Shown here: positions 54,748-63,310 of the stretch, one piece after another | How the letters are laid out: each line of letters opens with the position of its first letter | Numbering within the stretch: position 1 is the first letter of the stretch | From: Priestia megaterium | Lineage (GTDB): Bacteria > Bacillota > Bacilli > Bacillales > Bacillaceae_H | Length of the DNA: 64,000 nt | Reading direction: 5' to 3' | Assembly (NCBI GenBank): GCA_008180335.1 | Contig: VTEF01000002.1 | Coordinates: forward strand, 62,001-126,000 | Position numbers and translations under genes: made by a program | Notes under the pieces: generated by a model | What the model was told of the DNA's origin: nothing | Databases searched by the model: none | The model's input: only the letters and a program-made list of their open reading frames with translations

Positions 54748-54815
54748 TTTATTGTTTTTAATGATTAGGGGATAACGGGGAAATACAAAGGGTTTTAATT
54801 ATAAAGCAGTGTTTA

Positions 54816-54864
54816 AAAACCTGTTGGTTGTATCTTGATTACAGATATGATCAGCAGGTTTTTT
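54816..54864 (+). terminator. gltP terminator
   Basis: aaaaacctgttg...cagcaggttttt, with inner tatc/gata pairing and a T run. Confidence 0.75.
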
Positions 54865-55027
54865 GTGCTGTTTGTTCATCATGATGATGAAAGAATGAAT
54901 CGATCTTTTTTTCGTTTGAAATCTGTTTCCTTTTATGGAACATTGCTTTTTACTTAGCAAGAACGTTCGCTATGCAGCATAGGATTTAATAAGGGCCTAT
55001 ATGTTTCAAGAGAGGAGGAATGGGAAG

Positions 55028-56389
55028 GTGGACCCATTATCACGTTTGATTAAACCACTTTTAGGTGAAGAATATCCAACGATCTCTCATGGAGATGGCG
55101 TGTACGTATATGATAAAGATGGAAAAAAATATATGGATGCTTCATCAGGGGCAATTACAGTCAGTATTGGTCACGGTGTGGAACGTGTGATTGAGGAAAT
55201 GAATAATCAAGCCAAAAAAATAGCTTTTGTCTATCGTTCGCAATTTACAAGCGAAGCAGCAGAATCGTTAGCTGCGAAATTATGTGAAGTAAGTCAGAAC
55301 CATTTTCGGTGGGCTTTTTTTGTTAACAGCGGAACAGAAGCAACGGAAACGGCAATGAAAATGGCTATACAGCATTGGCAAGAAAAAGGTCAGCCTACAA
55401 AGCTGAAAATTTTATCGAGATGGATGAGCTATCACGGTATTACAATAGGGGCACTATCAATGTCAGGGCACGCGGGAAGAAGACAACGATTCGTTTCGTT
55501 GCTAGAAGACTACCCATCTGTTTCTCCCCCTTATTGTTACCGCTGTCCGTTTAATCGAACATACCCAAGTTGCCAATTAGCATGTGCTACTGAATTAGAA
55601 AGAGTCATTAAGAGAACAGGACCTGATCATATTGCAGCCTTTATAACAGAGCCAATTATTGGGGCTGCAGGAGCAGCGGTAATCCCGCCGGATGGATATT
55701 ACGAAGTTATTCGTGAAATATGCGATCGCTATAACATATTGTGGATAGCTGATGAAGTTATGACAGGAATGGGACGTACAGGCAGGATGTTTGCCTATGA
55801 ACATTGGGAGGCCAAGCCGGATATCATTACGCTTGGAAAGGGGTTGAGTGCTGGGTATACGCCTATTGCTGTCACTCTCGCTAATGAAATGGTAGTAGAG
55901 CCGATTTTAGACGGTTCTAAAGTCATTATGAGCGGACATACGTTAAGTGCGAATCCTTTGTCAGCTGCGGTTGCTCTATCTGTTTTAAATTATATTGAAG
56001 ATTATGATTTAATCACCGAAGTGGAAAGAAAAGGAGCGTATTTATATGCAAAGCTGAAAGCACTGCAACAATACGCAGCTAGTATAGGAGATATACGAGG
56101 AAAAGGGTTGCTGATTGGTCTTGAAATTGTCTCAGATATTCAAACAAAACAATCCTTCCCTCAATCAATGGACGTTACATCACTGATTGTAAAAAAGGCA
56201 CAGAAAAATGGGTTGCTTCTGTATCCTTCACAAGCAGGAACAGATGGTGTTGAAGGAGACGGACTAATTATTGCACCGCCCTTTACTATTTCTACTGCAG
56301 AAATTGATAAGTTAATAGAATTATTTACGACAACAATACTTGAAGTAGAAAAAGAACTTGCTGGCAGGGAGGGAGAACAAAGTGGCTGA
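55028..56389 (+). CDS. yodT: YodT-like class III aminotransferase
   Basis: A PLP aminotransferase of 453 residues with FVNSGTEATETAMKMA, SYHGITIGALSMSG, the cofactor Asp in LWIADEVMTGMGRTG and the Schiff-base Lys in ITLGKGLSAGYTP. A Cys cluster, CYRCPFNRTYPSCQLAC, is a family feature. GTG 55028 lies 8 bases after AGGAGGA; the ATG at 55001 precedes that site. It is the first gene of yodTSRQP-kamA, a lysine/beta-lysine operon. The next gene overlaps. It may transaminate an acetylated beta-lysine intermediate (inference). Confidence 0.9.
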   Translation: MDPLSRLIKPLLGEEYPTISHGDGVYVYDKDGKKYMDASSGAITVSIGHGVERVIEEMNNQAKKIAFVYRSQFTSEAAESLAAKLCEVSQNHFRWAFFVNSGTEATETAMKMAIQHWQEKGQPTKLKILSRWMSYHGITIGALSMSGHAGRRQRFVSLLEDYPSVSPPYCYRCPFNRTYPSCQLACATELERVIKRTGPDHIAAFITEPIIGAAGAAVIPPDGYYEVIREICDRYNILWIADEVMTGMGRTGRMFAYEHWEAKPDIITLGKGLSAGYTPIAVTLANEMVVEPILDGSKVIMSGHTLSANPLSAAVALSVLNYIEDYDLITEVERKGAYLYAKLKALQQYAASIGDIRGKGLLIGLEIVSDIQTKQSFPQSMDVTSLIVKKAQKNGLLLYPSQAGTDGVEGDGLIIAPPFTISTAEIDKLIELFTTTILEVEKELAGREGEQSG

Positions 56390-57083
56390 TTGTGAAAACT
56401 CTTTTGGGAAAATTATTGCAATTGAAGAAGCTGCTTCTTATATAAAGAGTGGTATGACGATTATGTTTGGTGGATTTGGCGGAGTAGGTACAGCTCCAAC
56501 TATTATAGATGTTGTATTAAGCGGTAGTGAGTCTGATTTTACATTAATTTGCAACGATGCTGGATTTCCTAACATTGGAGTTGGAAAGCTTGTGAGTGAT
56601 AGACGAGTCACAAAGCTTATTGCTTCTCACATTGGTTCAAACCCTCTTGCAGGAAAGCAAATGACAGAAGGAAGCTTACTGGTAGAATTTTCACCACAAG
56701 GTACATTAGCAGAAAGAATTCGTGCTGCTGGCGTTGGGTTAGGTGGCATTTTACTTGATATCGGGATGGAGGCAGATGTCATTTGTGCAGGAAAGGAAAA
56801 AATAGAAATCAATAATCAAACGTTTTTAGTTGAAACACCACTTTCAGCAGATGTCTCTGTTGTATACGCAAAGAAAGCTGATTCATTTGGCAATTTACTT
56901 TATGATAAAAGCGCTCGAAATACAAACCCTCTTGTTGCGATGGCAGGTAAAATTACAATTGCTGAAGTTGAAGAAATTGTTCCTTTAGGAGAGATAGATC
57001 CTGAACATGTAATGACATCAGGTGTATTTGTAGATTATATTGTGCAGTCAAAAGGGGTGAACTGGAAATGGATTTGGGAATAG
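56382..57083 (+). CDS. yodS: CoA-transferase alpha subunit, YodS-like
   Basis: 233 residues of the acetoacetate/3-oxoacid CoA-transferase A family. It has the glycine-rich IMFGGFGGVGTAPTIIDVVL segment and PQGTLAERIRAAGVG. GTG 56382 overlaps the yodT end and follows GGAGGGAG by 8 bases; the longer frame from 56358 is inside yodT. It works with the beta subunit that overlaps it. Confidence 0.92.
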   Translation: MADCENSFGKIIAIEEAASYIKSGMTIMFGGFGGVGTAPTIIDVVLSGSESDFTLICNDAGFPNIGVGKLVSDRRVTKLIASHIGSNPLAGKQMTEGSLLVEFSPQGTLAERIRAAGVGLGGILLDIGMEADVICAGKEKIEINNQTFLVETPLSADVSVVYAKKADSFGNLLYDKSARNTNPLVAMAGKITIAEVEEIVPLGEIDPEHVMTSGVFVDYIVQSKGVNWKWIWE

Positions 57084-57730
57084 ATATTCGTCATCGAATT
57101 GCAAAGCGAGCCGCGAAAGAAATTAAGAATGGCATGATTGTTAACTTAGGGATAGGTATTCCTTCTTTAATTCCAAATCATGTAGCTTGTTCAATGCCTG
57201 TTATGTTTCACGCTGAGAATGGCATCATCGGCTTAGGCGCTTCTCCTAATCAAGGGGAAGAAGATGAGAATCTATGTAATGCAGCGGGGTACCCCGTTAC
57301 CACTATTGAAGGCTCTTCTTATTGTGATAGTGCTACTGCCTTTGCGATGATTCGACGCGGATATGTAGATATTACCGTACTTGGTGCACTAGAAGTAAGT
57401 GAGAAAGGAGATCTTGCAAACTGGATTGTGCCCGGTAAACGCGTTCCGGGAATGGGAGGTGCGATGGAATTAGCTCAAAAGGCTAAAAAAGTGATTGTGC
57501 TGATGAATCATACGAGTAAAACTGGTAAACCCAAACTTGTAAAAAGGTGTTCGCTGCCAGTAACAGCCACTCAATGTGTAAGTCTTATTATTACAGACCG
57601 GGCGGTGTTTAAAGTAGAAAAAGATGTATTGCTTTTAACAGAAATTATGGCTCCTTATACAGTTGAAGATATATTGAATTCAACGGATGCGACAGTACGG
57701 TTAAGTGAAAAGATTATAACCATTGCATGA
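57068..57730 (+). CDS. yodR: CoA-transferase beta subunit, YodR-like
   Basis: 220 residues. The catalytic Glu lies in FHAENGIIGLGASP and the family motifs are MIVNLGIGIPSLIPNHV and GAMELAQKAKKVIVLMNHT. The start overlaps yodS by 16 bases, as in AtoDA-type pairs. Together they should activate a beta-keto acid made in the pathway by transfer of CoA. Confidence 0.93.
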   Translation: MDLGIDIRHRIAKRAAKEIKNGMIVNLGIGIPSLIPNHVACSMPVMFHAENGIIGLGASPNQGEEDENLCNAAGYPVTTIEGSSYCDSATAFAMIRRGYVDITVLGALEVSEKGDLANWIVPGKRVPGMGGAMELAQKAKKVIVLMNHTSKTGKPKLVKRCSLPVTATQCVSLIITDRAVFKVEKDVLLLTEIMAPYTVEDILNSTDATVRLSEKIITIA

Positions 57731-57742
57731 GGAGGGAGCAGT

Positions 57743-59014
57743 ATGAGGCATTTAAAGGAGAGAATTCATGAATGGCTAAATGAGCATCAGCAAGAAGCTG
57801 TCCAATTACTGCAAAGATTTGTTCAGGAAGCAAGTGTCCAAGGAGAAGAAAAATATGTGCAGGCGATTGTGATTGAAAAGTTGCGTCAGCTTCGTTTAGA
57901 AATTGATATATGGGAGCCTGATATGAAAGAATTACAAAAAAGTGAAGCATTTGTTTCAGCTCGTACAACATTTCGTGACAGTCCAAATGTTGTAGGTGTT
58001 TTAAAAGGAAAAGGCGGGGGGCGTTCGTTGATTTTAAATGGTCACGTTGACGTAGTGCCCCCAGGAGATCTTAATCATTGGAAAGAAGATCCATATAGTG
58101 GAGTGGTAAAAAACGGAAATATATACGGCCGGGGATCCACTGATATGAAAGGAGGAAATGTAGCGCTATTGCTCGCTATTCAAGTTATTCAGGAGCTTGG
58201 CATTAACTTAAAGGGAGATGTCATTTTTCAAAGTGTAATTGAAGAAGAAAGTGGTGGAGCAGGCACGCTTGCATGTGTGTTAAAAGGCTATAAAGCGGAT
58301 GGAGCGATTATTCCTGAGCCAACAAATATGAAAATATTCCCAAATCAGCAAGGGTCGATGTGGTTTCGAATGACAGTTCATGGCTGTTCTGCCCATGGAG
58401 GAACAAGGTATGAAGGTGTTAGTGCAATTGAAAAAGCGGTTACGGTTATCAAGCAAATTCAACAGTTGGAAAAAGAAAGAAATAACCGGATTACAGATCC
58501 TCTTTACAGCCGTATTCCTATCCCTGTTCCCATCAATATTGGAAATATAAAAGGAGGAACATGGCCTTCATCTGTTGCAGATGAGGTCGTAATGGAAGGA
58601 AGAATAGGCGTTGCACCTCACGAAAAAATGAAGAGTGTCAGGCAGGAATTAGAAAATTGGCTATGCAAACTAGAGGAGCAAGATGACTGGTTTAAAGACC
58701 ATCCTGTTAAAATCGAATGGTTTGGAGCTCATTGGTTGCCAGGTGAAATCGAATTGGATCATCCGCTTTTATCATCATTAAGCACTTGTTTTGAACATGT
58801 CGTACAAAAACCGCCTACTATTGAAGCTTCTCCTTGGGGAACAGACGGCGGCATTTTATCGCAAGTAGGAGATATTCCAACCGTCGTATTTGGCCCGGGG
58901 GTAACCGAAGTTGCTCATTTTCCAAATGAATATATCCCGATTCAGAAGATGATGGAGGCAGCGGAGATTATTGCATTAACTGTAATTGATTGGTGTGGAA
59001 TTGCAGAAAGCTAG
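57743..59014 (+). CDS. yodQ: M20 family deacylase, YodQ-like
   Basis: A zinc-dependent peptidase/deacylase of 423 residues in the ArgE/DapE/ACY1 family. The metal ligands are in [23 protein letters not shown] and [11 protein letters not shown], and the dimerisation domain has HGCSAHGG. By context it would remove the acetyl group added by the acetyltransferase YodP from a pathway intermediate. GAGGAGGGAG precedes the ATG; 12 bases separate it from yodR. Confidence 0.9.
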   Translation: MRHLKERIHEWLNEHQQEAVQLLQRFVQEASVQGEEKYVQAIVIEKLRQLRLEIDIWEPDMKELQKSEAFVSARTTFRDSPNVVGVLKGKGGGRSLILNGHVDVVPPGDLNHWKEDPYSGVVKNGNIYGRGSTDMKGGNVALLLAIQVIQELGINLKGDVIFQSVIEEESGGAGTLACVLKGYKADGAIIPEPTNMKIFPNQQGSMWFRMTVHGCSAHGGTRYEGVSAIEKAVTVIKQIQQLEKERNNRITDPLYSRIPIPVPINIGNIKGGTWPSSVADEVVMEGRIGVAPHEKMKSVRQELENWLCKLEEQDDWFKDHPVKIEWFGAHWLPGEIELDHPLLSSLSTCFEHVVQKPPTIEASPWGTDGGILSQVGDIPTVVFGPGVTEVAHFPNEYIPIQKMMEAAEIIALTVIDWCGIAES

Positions 59015-59036
59015 TCACTCATTAAGGAGGGACGAT

Positions 59037-59897
59037 ATGAGCAGTAATATAAAACAGCTTCAGTTTTATGATTCATTCTTTTTTATCGAATGCATTTATG
59101 ACTTTTTTAATAAGCGGTTAAAGGTAGAGGATTACCGAGGAAATATCGATAAGGTTATTCAGAAGCTTAATCTAATAATAAGTGAAAATTCATTTGAAAA
59201 AATTATTATTAAATCTCGTTATGAGCATATAAACAGTTGGATAAGCCAAGGGTATGTGATAGAAGCGACGATACCTAACTATTTTAACGGAAGTACAGCC
59301 TTTATTTTTGTATCATACCATGATAAACAACGCCAACAAAGCGAGCAATACATGAATGAAAATCATACCGTTCAAACGATTTTACAAATGAAGAAAAAAG
59401 CAGAACTATCACCCCTCTCTTCGACATATCTACTTCGAAAAGCAACAGCTAAAGATGCTGACTCTTTAGCTGGTTTGTATCGACATGTGTTTACGGTTTA
59501 TCCTACTCCACTTCATGATGAATTGTATATTCGCAATATCCTTTTAGACAATCATTTATTTTATGTAATTGAGCACAACGGTTTCATCGTGAGTGCTGCG
59601 TCAGCAGAAATTAACGAAACGTATCATAATGCAGAGTTGACCGACTGTGCTACATTGCCAGAGCATCGCAAAGCTGGTTTAATGAAACACTTGTTAAAGG
59701 AAATTGAAACAGGGTTGCAGAATCGTCAAATCTACAGTGCGTATACATTATCGAGAGCGCTTTCATTTGGGATGAATGCTGTATTTTATCAATTAGGTTA
59801 TACGTATACAGGCAGGTTAATGAACAATTGTTATATTTACGACAAGTTAGAGGATATGAATGTCTGGGCAAAAGATTTATCAACCTCTAATAACTAG
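59037..59897 (+). CDS. yodP: GNAT acetyltransferase, YodP / beta-lysine acetyltransferase (AblB) type
   Basis: 286 residues. The C-terminal half is a GNAT domain (LLRKATAKDADSLAGLYRHVF, ending with the acetyl-CoA loop CATLPEHRKAGLMKHLL). It belongs with the AblB enzymes that acetylate beta-lysine made by lysine 2,3-aminomutase. ATG 59037 lies behind AAGGAGGG. kamA follows after 160 bases and completes the pair. Confidence 0.9.
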   Translation: MSSNIKQLQFYDSFFFIECIYDFFNKRLKVEDYRGNIDKVIQKLNLIISENSFEKIIIKSRYEHINSWISQGYVIEATIPNYFNGSTAFIFVSYHDKQRQQSEQYMNENHTVQTILQMKKKAELSPLSSTYLLRKATAKDADSLAGLYRHVFTVYPTPLHDELYIRNILLDNHLFYVIEHNGFIVSAASAEINETYHNAELTDCATLPEHRKAGLMKHLLKEIETGLQNRQIYSAYTLSRALSFGMNAVFYQLGYTYTGRLMNNCYIYDKLEDMNVWAKDLSTSNN

Positions 59898-60060
59898 CTT
59901 CATATTACCTTGTTATGAAACTAAGATTTTTATGCTGAATTAAATAAAGACACGGATTCATAGGCATCCCTAAAAGAAAATAATAACCATTTCATGGGCC
60001 TTAACATATAAAAGTAGTAGATTAAAAAATAGGCTAATTAAATTCAGGGGGGGCGTTCAT

Positions 60061-61080
60061 GTGTTGCATGATGTGTATAAACCGTTACGACACTGGAAGG
60101 ATATCGAATTATGGAAAGATGTATCAGAAGAGAAGTGGAATGATTGGATTTGGCAGCTGACAAATACGATTCGTACACTTGATGATTTAAAAAAAGTAAT
60201 CAACCTAACGCCGGAAGAAGAAGAGGGCGTCAGAATTTCAACGAAAACGATTCCTTTAAATATTACACCGTATTATGCCTGGCTAATGAACGAAAATGAC
60301 CCCAGATGCCCGATTCGTATGCAATCGGTACCGATTGGCAAAGAAATGCATAAAACAAGATACGATTTAGAAGATCCGCTTGAAGAAGATGAAGATTCGC
60401 CTGTGCCAGGATTAACTCACCGTTACCCTGACCGTGTTTTATTTTTAGTAACCAACCAATGCTCCATGTATTGCCGGTACTGTACAAGGCGGCGCTTTTC
60501 CGGTCAGATTGGCATGGGGGTGCCAAAGAAGCAATTAGATGCTGCAATCGAGTATATTGCTCAAACACCAGAAGTACGAGACGTATTAATTTCAGGTGGA
60601 GATGGATTGCTGATTAATGATCAGATTTTAGAATATATTTTAAAAAACTTGCGTGCCATTCCTCATGTTGAAATTATTCGAATTGGAACACGGGCGCCAG
60701 TAGTGTTTCCGCAGCGCATCACTGAAAATCTATGTGCGATCTTAAAAAAGTATCATCCTGTTTGGTTAAATACTCATTTTAATACATCAATTGAAATTAC
60801 AGAAGAAACAAAGAAAGCGTGTGAAATGTTAGCAGATGCTGGTGTACCGGTCGGTAATCAAGCTGTTATTTTAGCAGGTATTAACGACAGTGTCCCAATC
60901 ATGAAGAAGCTCATGCATGATCTCGTTAAAATTCGTGTGCGGCCTTACTACATTTATCAATGTGATTTATCAGAAGGAATCGGACATTTCCGTGCTCCGG
61001 TATCAAAAGGATTAGAAATCATTGAAGGGTTACGAGGTCATACGTCAGGATATGCAGTACCTACTTCATTTGTTACATGA
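60061..61080 (+). CDS. kamA: Lysine 2,3-aminomutase KamA, truncated by element insertion
   Basis: A radical SAM enzyme that turns L-lysine into beta-lysine. The [4Fe-4S] motif is present (NQCSMYCRYCTRRRF), as is the barrel up to EGLRGHTSGYAVPT. Full-length KamA has about 470 residues and continues after AVPT with FVVDAPGGGGK, whose Lys binds PLP. Here the frame changes to SFVT and stops after 339 residues. The last native residue is Thr335 at 61063-61065. The PLP lysine and the C-terminal 135 residues are missing, so this product cannot be active as encoded. GTG 60061 follows GGGGGGGCG. Confidence 0.93.
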   Translation: MLHDVYKPLRHWKDIELWKDVSEEKWNDWIWQLTNTIRTLDDLKKVINLTPEEEEGVRISTKTIPLNITPYYAWLMNENDPRCPIRMQSVPIGKEMHKTRYDLEDPLEEDEDSPVPGLTHRYPDRVLFLVTNQCSMYCRYCTRRRFSGQIGMGVPKKQLDAAIEYIAQTPEVRDVLISGGDGLLINDQILEYILKNLRAIPHVEIIRIGTRAPVVFPQRITENLCAILKKYHPVWLNTHFNTSIEITEETKKACEMLADAGVPVGNQAVILAGINDSVPIMKKLMHDLVKIRVRPYYIYQCDLSEGIGHFRAPVSKGLEIIEGLRGHTSGYAVPTSFVT

Positions 61081-61087
61081 TGTATGG

Positions 61088-61093
61088 TATAAT
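61088..61093 (+). promoter_or_regulatory. -10 element of the recombinase promoter at the element end
   Basis: TATAAT at 61088-61093. The hexamer 17 bases upstream is TTCATT (61065-61070), which straddles the junction with kamA. Confidence 0.45.
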
Positions 61094-61127
61094 CCTAGTA
61101 TCATAGGTTTATAGGAGGGTCACGCCA

Positions 61128-62690
61128 ATGGCAACAATTGCTACAGATATTAAAAATGTTGCTATGTATTTACGTATTTCACAGGAAAAGAAGGGTGAAA
61201 ACGTTGAGACACTAGCTAACCATAAAAGTATATTAAATGACTTTGCTAATAGAAACGGTTATGTTATCACAGATACTTATAAAGAGGTTCTTTCAGGGGG
61301 GGCGTCCGAACTTCAAGCAAGACCCCAATTACAAAAGCTGTTGGACAACCTTGAAAATTATGACGCTATTCTAGTTGTGGAATTATCTCGTTTATCAAGG
61401 AATGGCTTAATTTCTGAAACAGTGCTTCAATACTGTAAGGACTATGACAAACCCATAATAACACCTGAGAAAATATATGATCTATCCAACAATGATAATG
61501 ACGTTCTGACATTCCGTTTTGGGGCTTTAATTGCTTCACAGGAACATTCTTTAATTGGTAAGAGAAGTAAGAATAATAAAATGTCAATGGCTAAGGCTGG
61601 ATTAGATATTGCTGGTGGCGTTCCTTTTGGCTATAAAAGGAATAAGGAAACAAAGAAACTAGAAATATATGAACCTGAGGCAGAAACAATTCGTTATATC
61701 TTTAAACTTCATTCACAGGGATTAGGTAGTTTCAAAATACGTGATACTCTTAATGAAGAAGGTATAAAGCCAGCTAGGGGAAACCATTGGAATTTGCCAG
61801 CGATAAAGCGAATTATAAGAAATGAGAAATATAAAGGCTGGAACTTTTTCAATGACAGAAAACGTGTCAAAAAGAATGGTAAATTCGTCTATGAAATAGT
61901 GGATACTATCACAGTAAAAGACGCACACCCACCAATAATTCCACCTGAGGAATGGGATAACGCTAATATAGAACGTGAAAGACGTGCTGAGGTTGCTAGT
62001 CGGATTAAGCATAAGAAAACTGTTTCTATGGTCAGTGATCTATTATATTGTGGTATTTGTGGGCGTAAATTATCCATACGTGCCGATAGCAAAACTAAAA
62101 AGGTACACGTTAAAACCTGTGATTATTTAATTCACGAGGACGGTTCTAAATGTAGAAATAACGGTGTATTACTGGAAAAGGTGGAAGAAGAAGTTCTTAC
62201 AACCGTTAAGAAATATAAAAAGGACTTACAAGAGGTTATCGACCAGCTTTTAGAGGCTGATACATCTAATGTTGAACAGGAAATAAAAAGTAAAATGACA
62301 AGCCTTCAGCGACAGAAAAGGGAACTAGATAGTCAAAAGAAAAACCTTATTAAAGCTGTTGCCTCAGGTGTCTTGACTGGTGAAGATATTCGATCAGAAA
62401 AAGAAGAAATTGAAAGTAAACAAGCTACTGTTAATAGCAAGTTAGAAGAATTGGAAAGCCAATTACAGACACTTGACATTAACGCTATTATAGAGGCTAA
62501 TAAGCGGGCTGTAGAGGCATTAAAGGACTTTGAAAGACATAGCCCTGAGGATCAAAATAATACCTTGAAACGCATTATAAACCGGATTAAATACACTAGA
62601 GATATGCCTGACAATATTAAAGCATTAACGACACGTAACCCACAAAGAAGGGACTTCCCATTTACTTTAGAAATTGAATATCTGTCATAG
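61128..62690 (+). CDS. Large serine recombinase (SprA/SpoIVCA-like integrase)
   Basis: 520 residues. The N-terminal resolvase domain has the nucleophilic Ser in VAMYLRISQEKKG and the ELSRLSRNG motif. A recombinase domain follows (PFGYKRNKETKKLEIYEPEA, AIKRIIRNEKYKGWNF). Then comes a zinc ribbon with CGICG and later Cys residues (about 305-345), and a long coiled coil (about 355-460). This is the complete layout of site-specific phage integrases such as SprA and the skin recombinase SpoIVCA. AGGAGGGTCACGCC precedes the ATG. It lies 47 bases after the truncated kamA. Confidence 0.95.
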   Translation: MATIATDIKNVAMYLRISQEKKGENVETLANHKSILNDFANRNGYVITDTYKEVLSGGASELQARPQLQKLLDNLENYDAILVVELSRLSRNGLISETVLQYCKDYDKPIITPEKIYDLSNNDNDVLTFRFGALIASQEHSLIGKRSKNNKMSMAKAGLDIAGGVPFGYKRNKETKKLEIYEPEAETIRYIFKLHSQGLGSFKIRDTLNEEGIKPARGNHWNLPAIKRIIRNEKYKGWNFFNDRKRVKKNGKFVYEIVDTITVKDAHPPIIPPEEWDNANIERERRAEVASRIKHKKTVSMVSDLLYCGICGRKLSIRADSKTKKVHVKTCDYLIHEDGSKCRNNGVLLEKVEEEVLTTVKKYKKDLQEVIDQLLEADTSNVEQEIKSKMTSLQRQKRELDSQKKNLIKAVASGVLTGEDIRSEKEEIESKQATVNSKLEELESQLQTLDINAIIEANKRAVEALKDFERHSPEDQNNTLKRIINRIKYTRDMPDNIKALTTRNPQRRDFPFTLEIEYLS

Positions 62691-62724
62691 AACTGTTAGG
62701 ACTTTGTTTCCTGACAGTTTTTTT
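62691..62724 (+). terminator. Recombinase terminator
   Basis: aactgttagg / cctgacagtt stem followed by T5-T7. A second hairpin (ccccctaa / ttagaggg) follows at 62742-62771. Confidence 0.7.
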
Positions 62725-62771
62725 GTGGGCTATAAGAAAAACCCCCTAACAGCCTTTTAGCCATTAGAGGG

Positions 62772-63310
62772 ATAGGAAGGGAATTACACTGCTATTGTAA
62801 GCCCTAAAAGTATACCAGCTATTAAGTGGTACAACCGATCTCTATAAAATTATTTTACTATGTAATAAAGATAATAAGATTAAAAGATAATTGCTTACGC
62901 TATTCATTCACTACCGTTCATGAATACATATCTAAAAGATTAACTATTATATCAATTCTATTTATAGCTAAGATATTAGTTATTTAGTAGTTATATCGTG
63001 AGGAACTTTAGTTCCGAACTATGTTTTAATCTCTTTATCTTTATTACTTATGTTTTCTTACTTAATAGTGTGGCAACTAGGGGCGATTTACAGGGCGTAT
63101 TTAAAAGAAATTTTAGCCAAACGCTGGAACCTTACAGCCGCAAGGGATTGCGGATTGTTACATTTTTGTTACAAACCTGATTTTGTGCATGGCTGCTTAT
63201 TGATCACAGTTTGAATGTCCTTAGATCAGGTACTTCACTGTGATTAACCATTTTTGTGAACCCTTGATATATAAGGGTTTTATTTGTTTGTTAATCACAA
63301 GGGAAACTCT
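62772..63310. other. Gene-poor stretch of the element
   Basis: No gene I can support. It contains an 11-bp period direct repeat (GTTACATTTTTGTTACA, 63159-63175) like the one at 1403-1419, and a hairpin aaccctt / aagggtt with T-rich flank (63259-63281). A 60-codon frame at 62998-63180 has no ribosome binding site and no family. Confidence 0.4.

Noticed and set aside
54880-60060. Sigma-E promoters upstream of yodT and kamA
   Set aside because: CATAGGAT near 54978 and CATAGGCAT near 59960 resemble -10 elements, but no matching -35 sequence lies at proper distance. Sigma-E control is taken from B. subtilis knowledge, not from sites seen here.
62998-63180. 60-codon frame inside the kamA element
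   Set aside because: GTG start without ribosome binding site, odd composition and no recognisable family; more likely non-coding element sequence.
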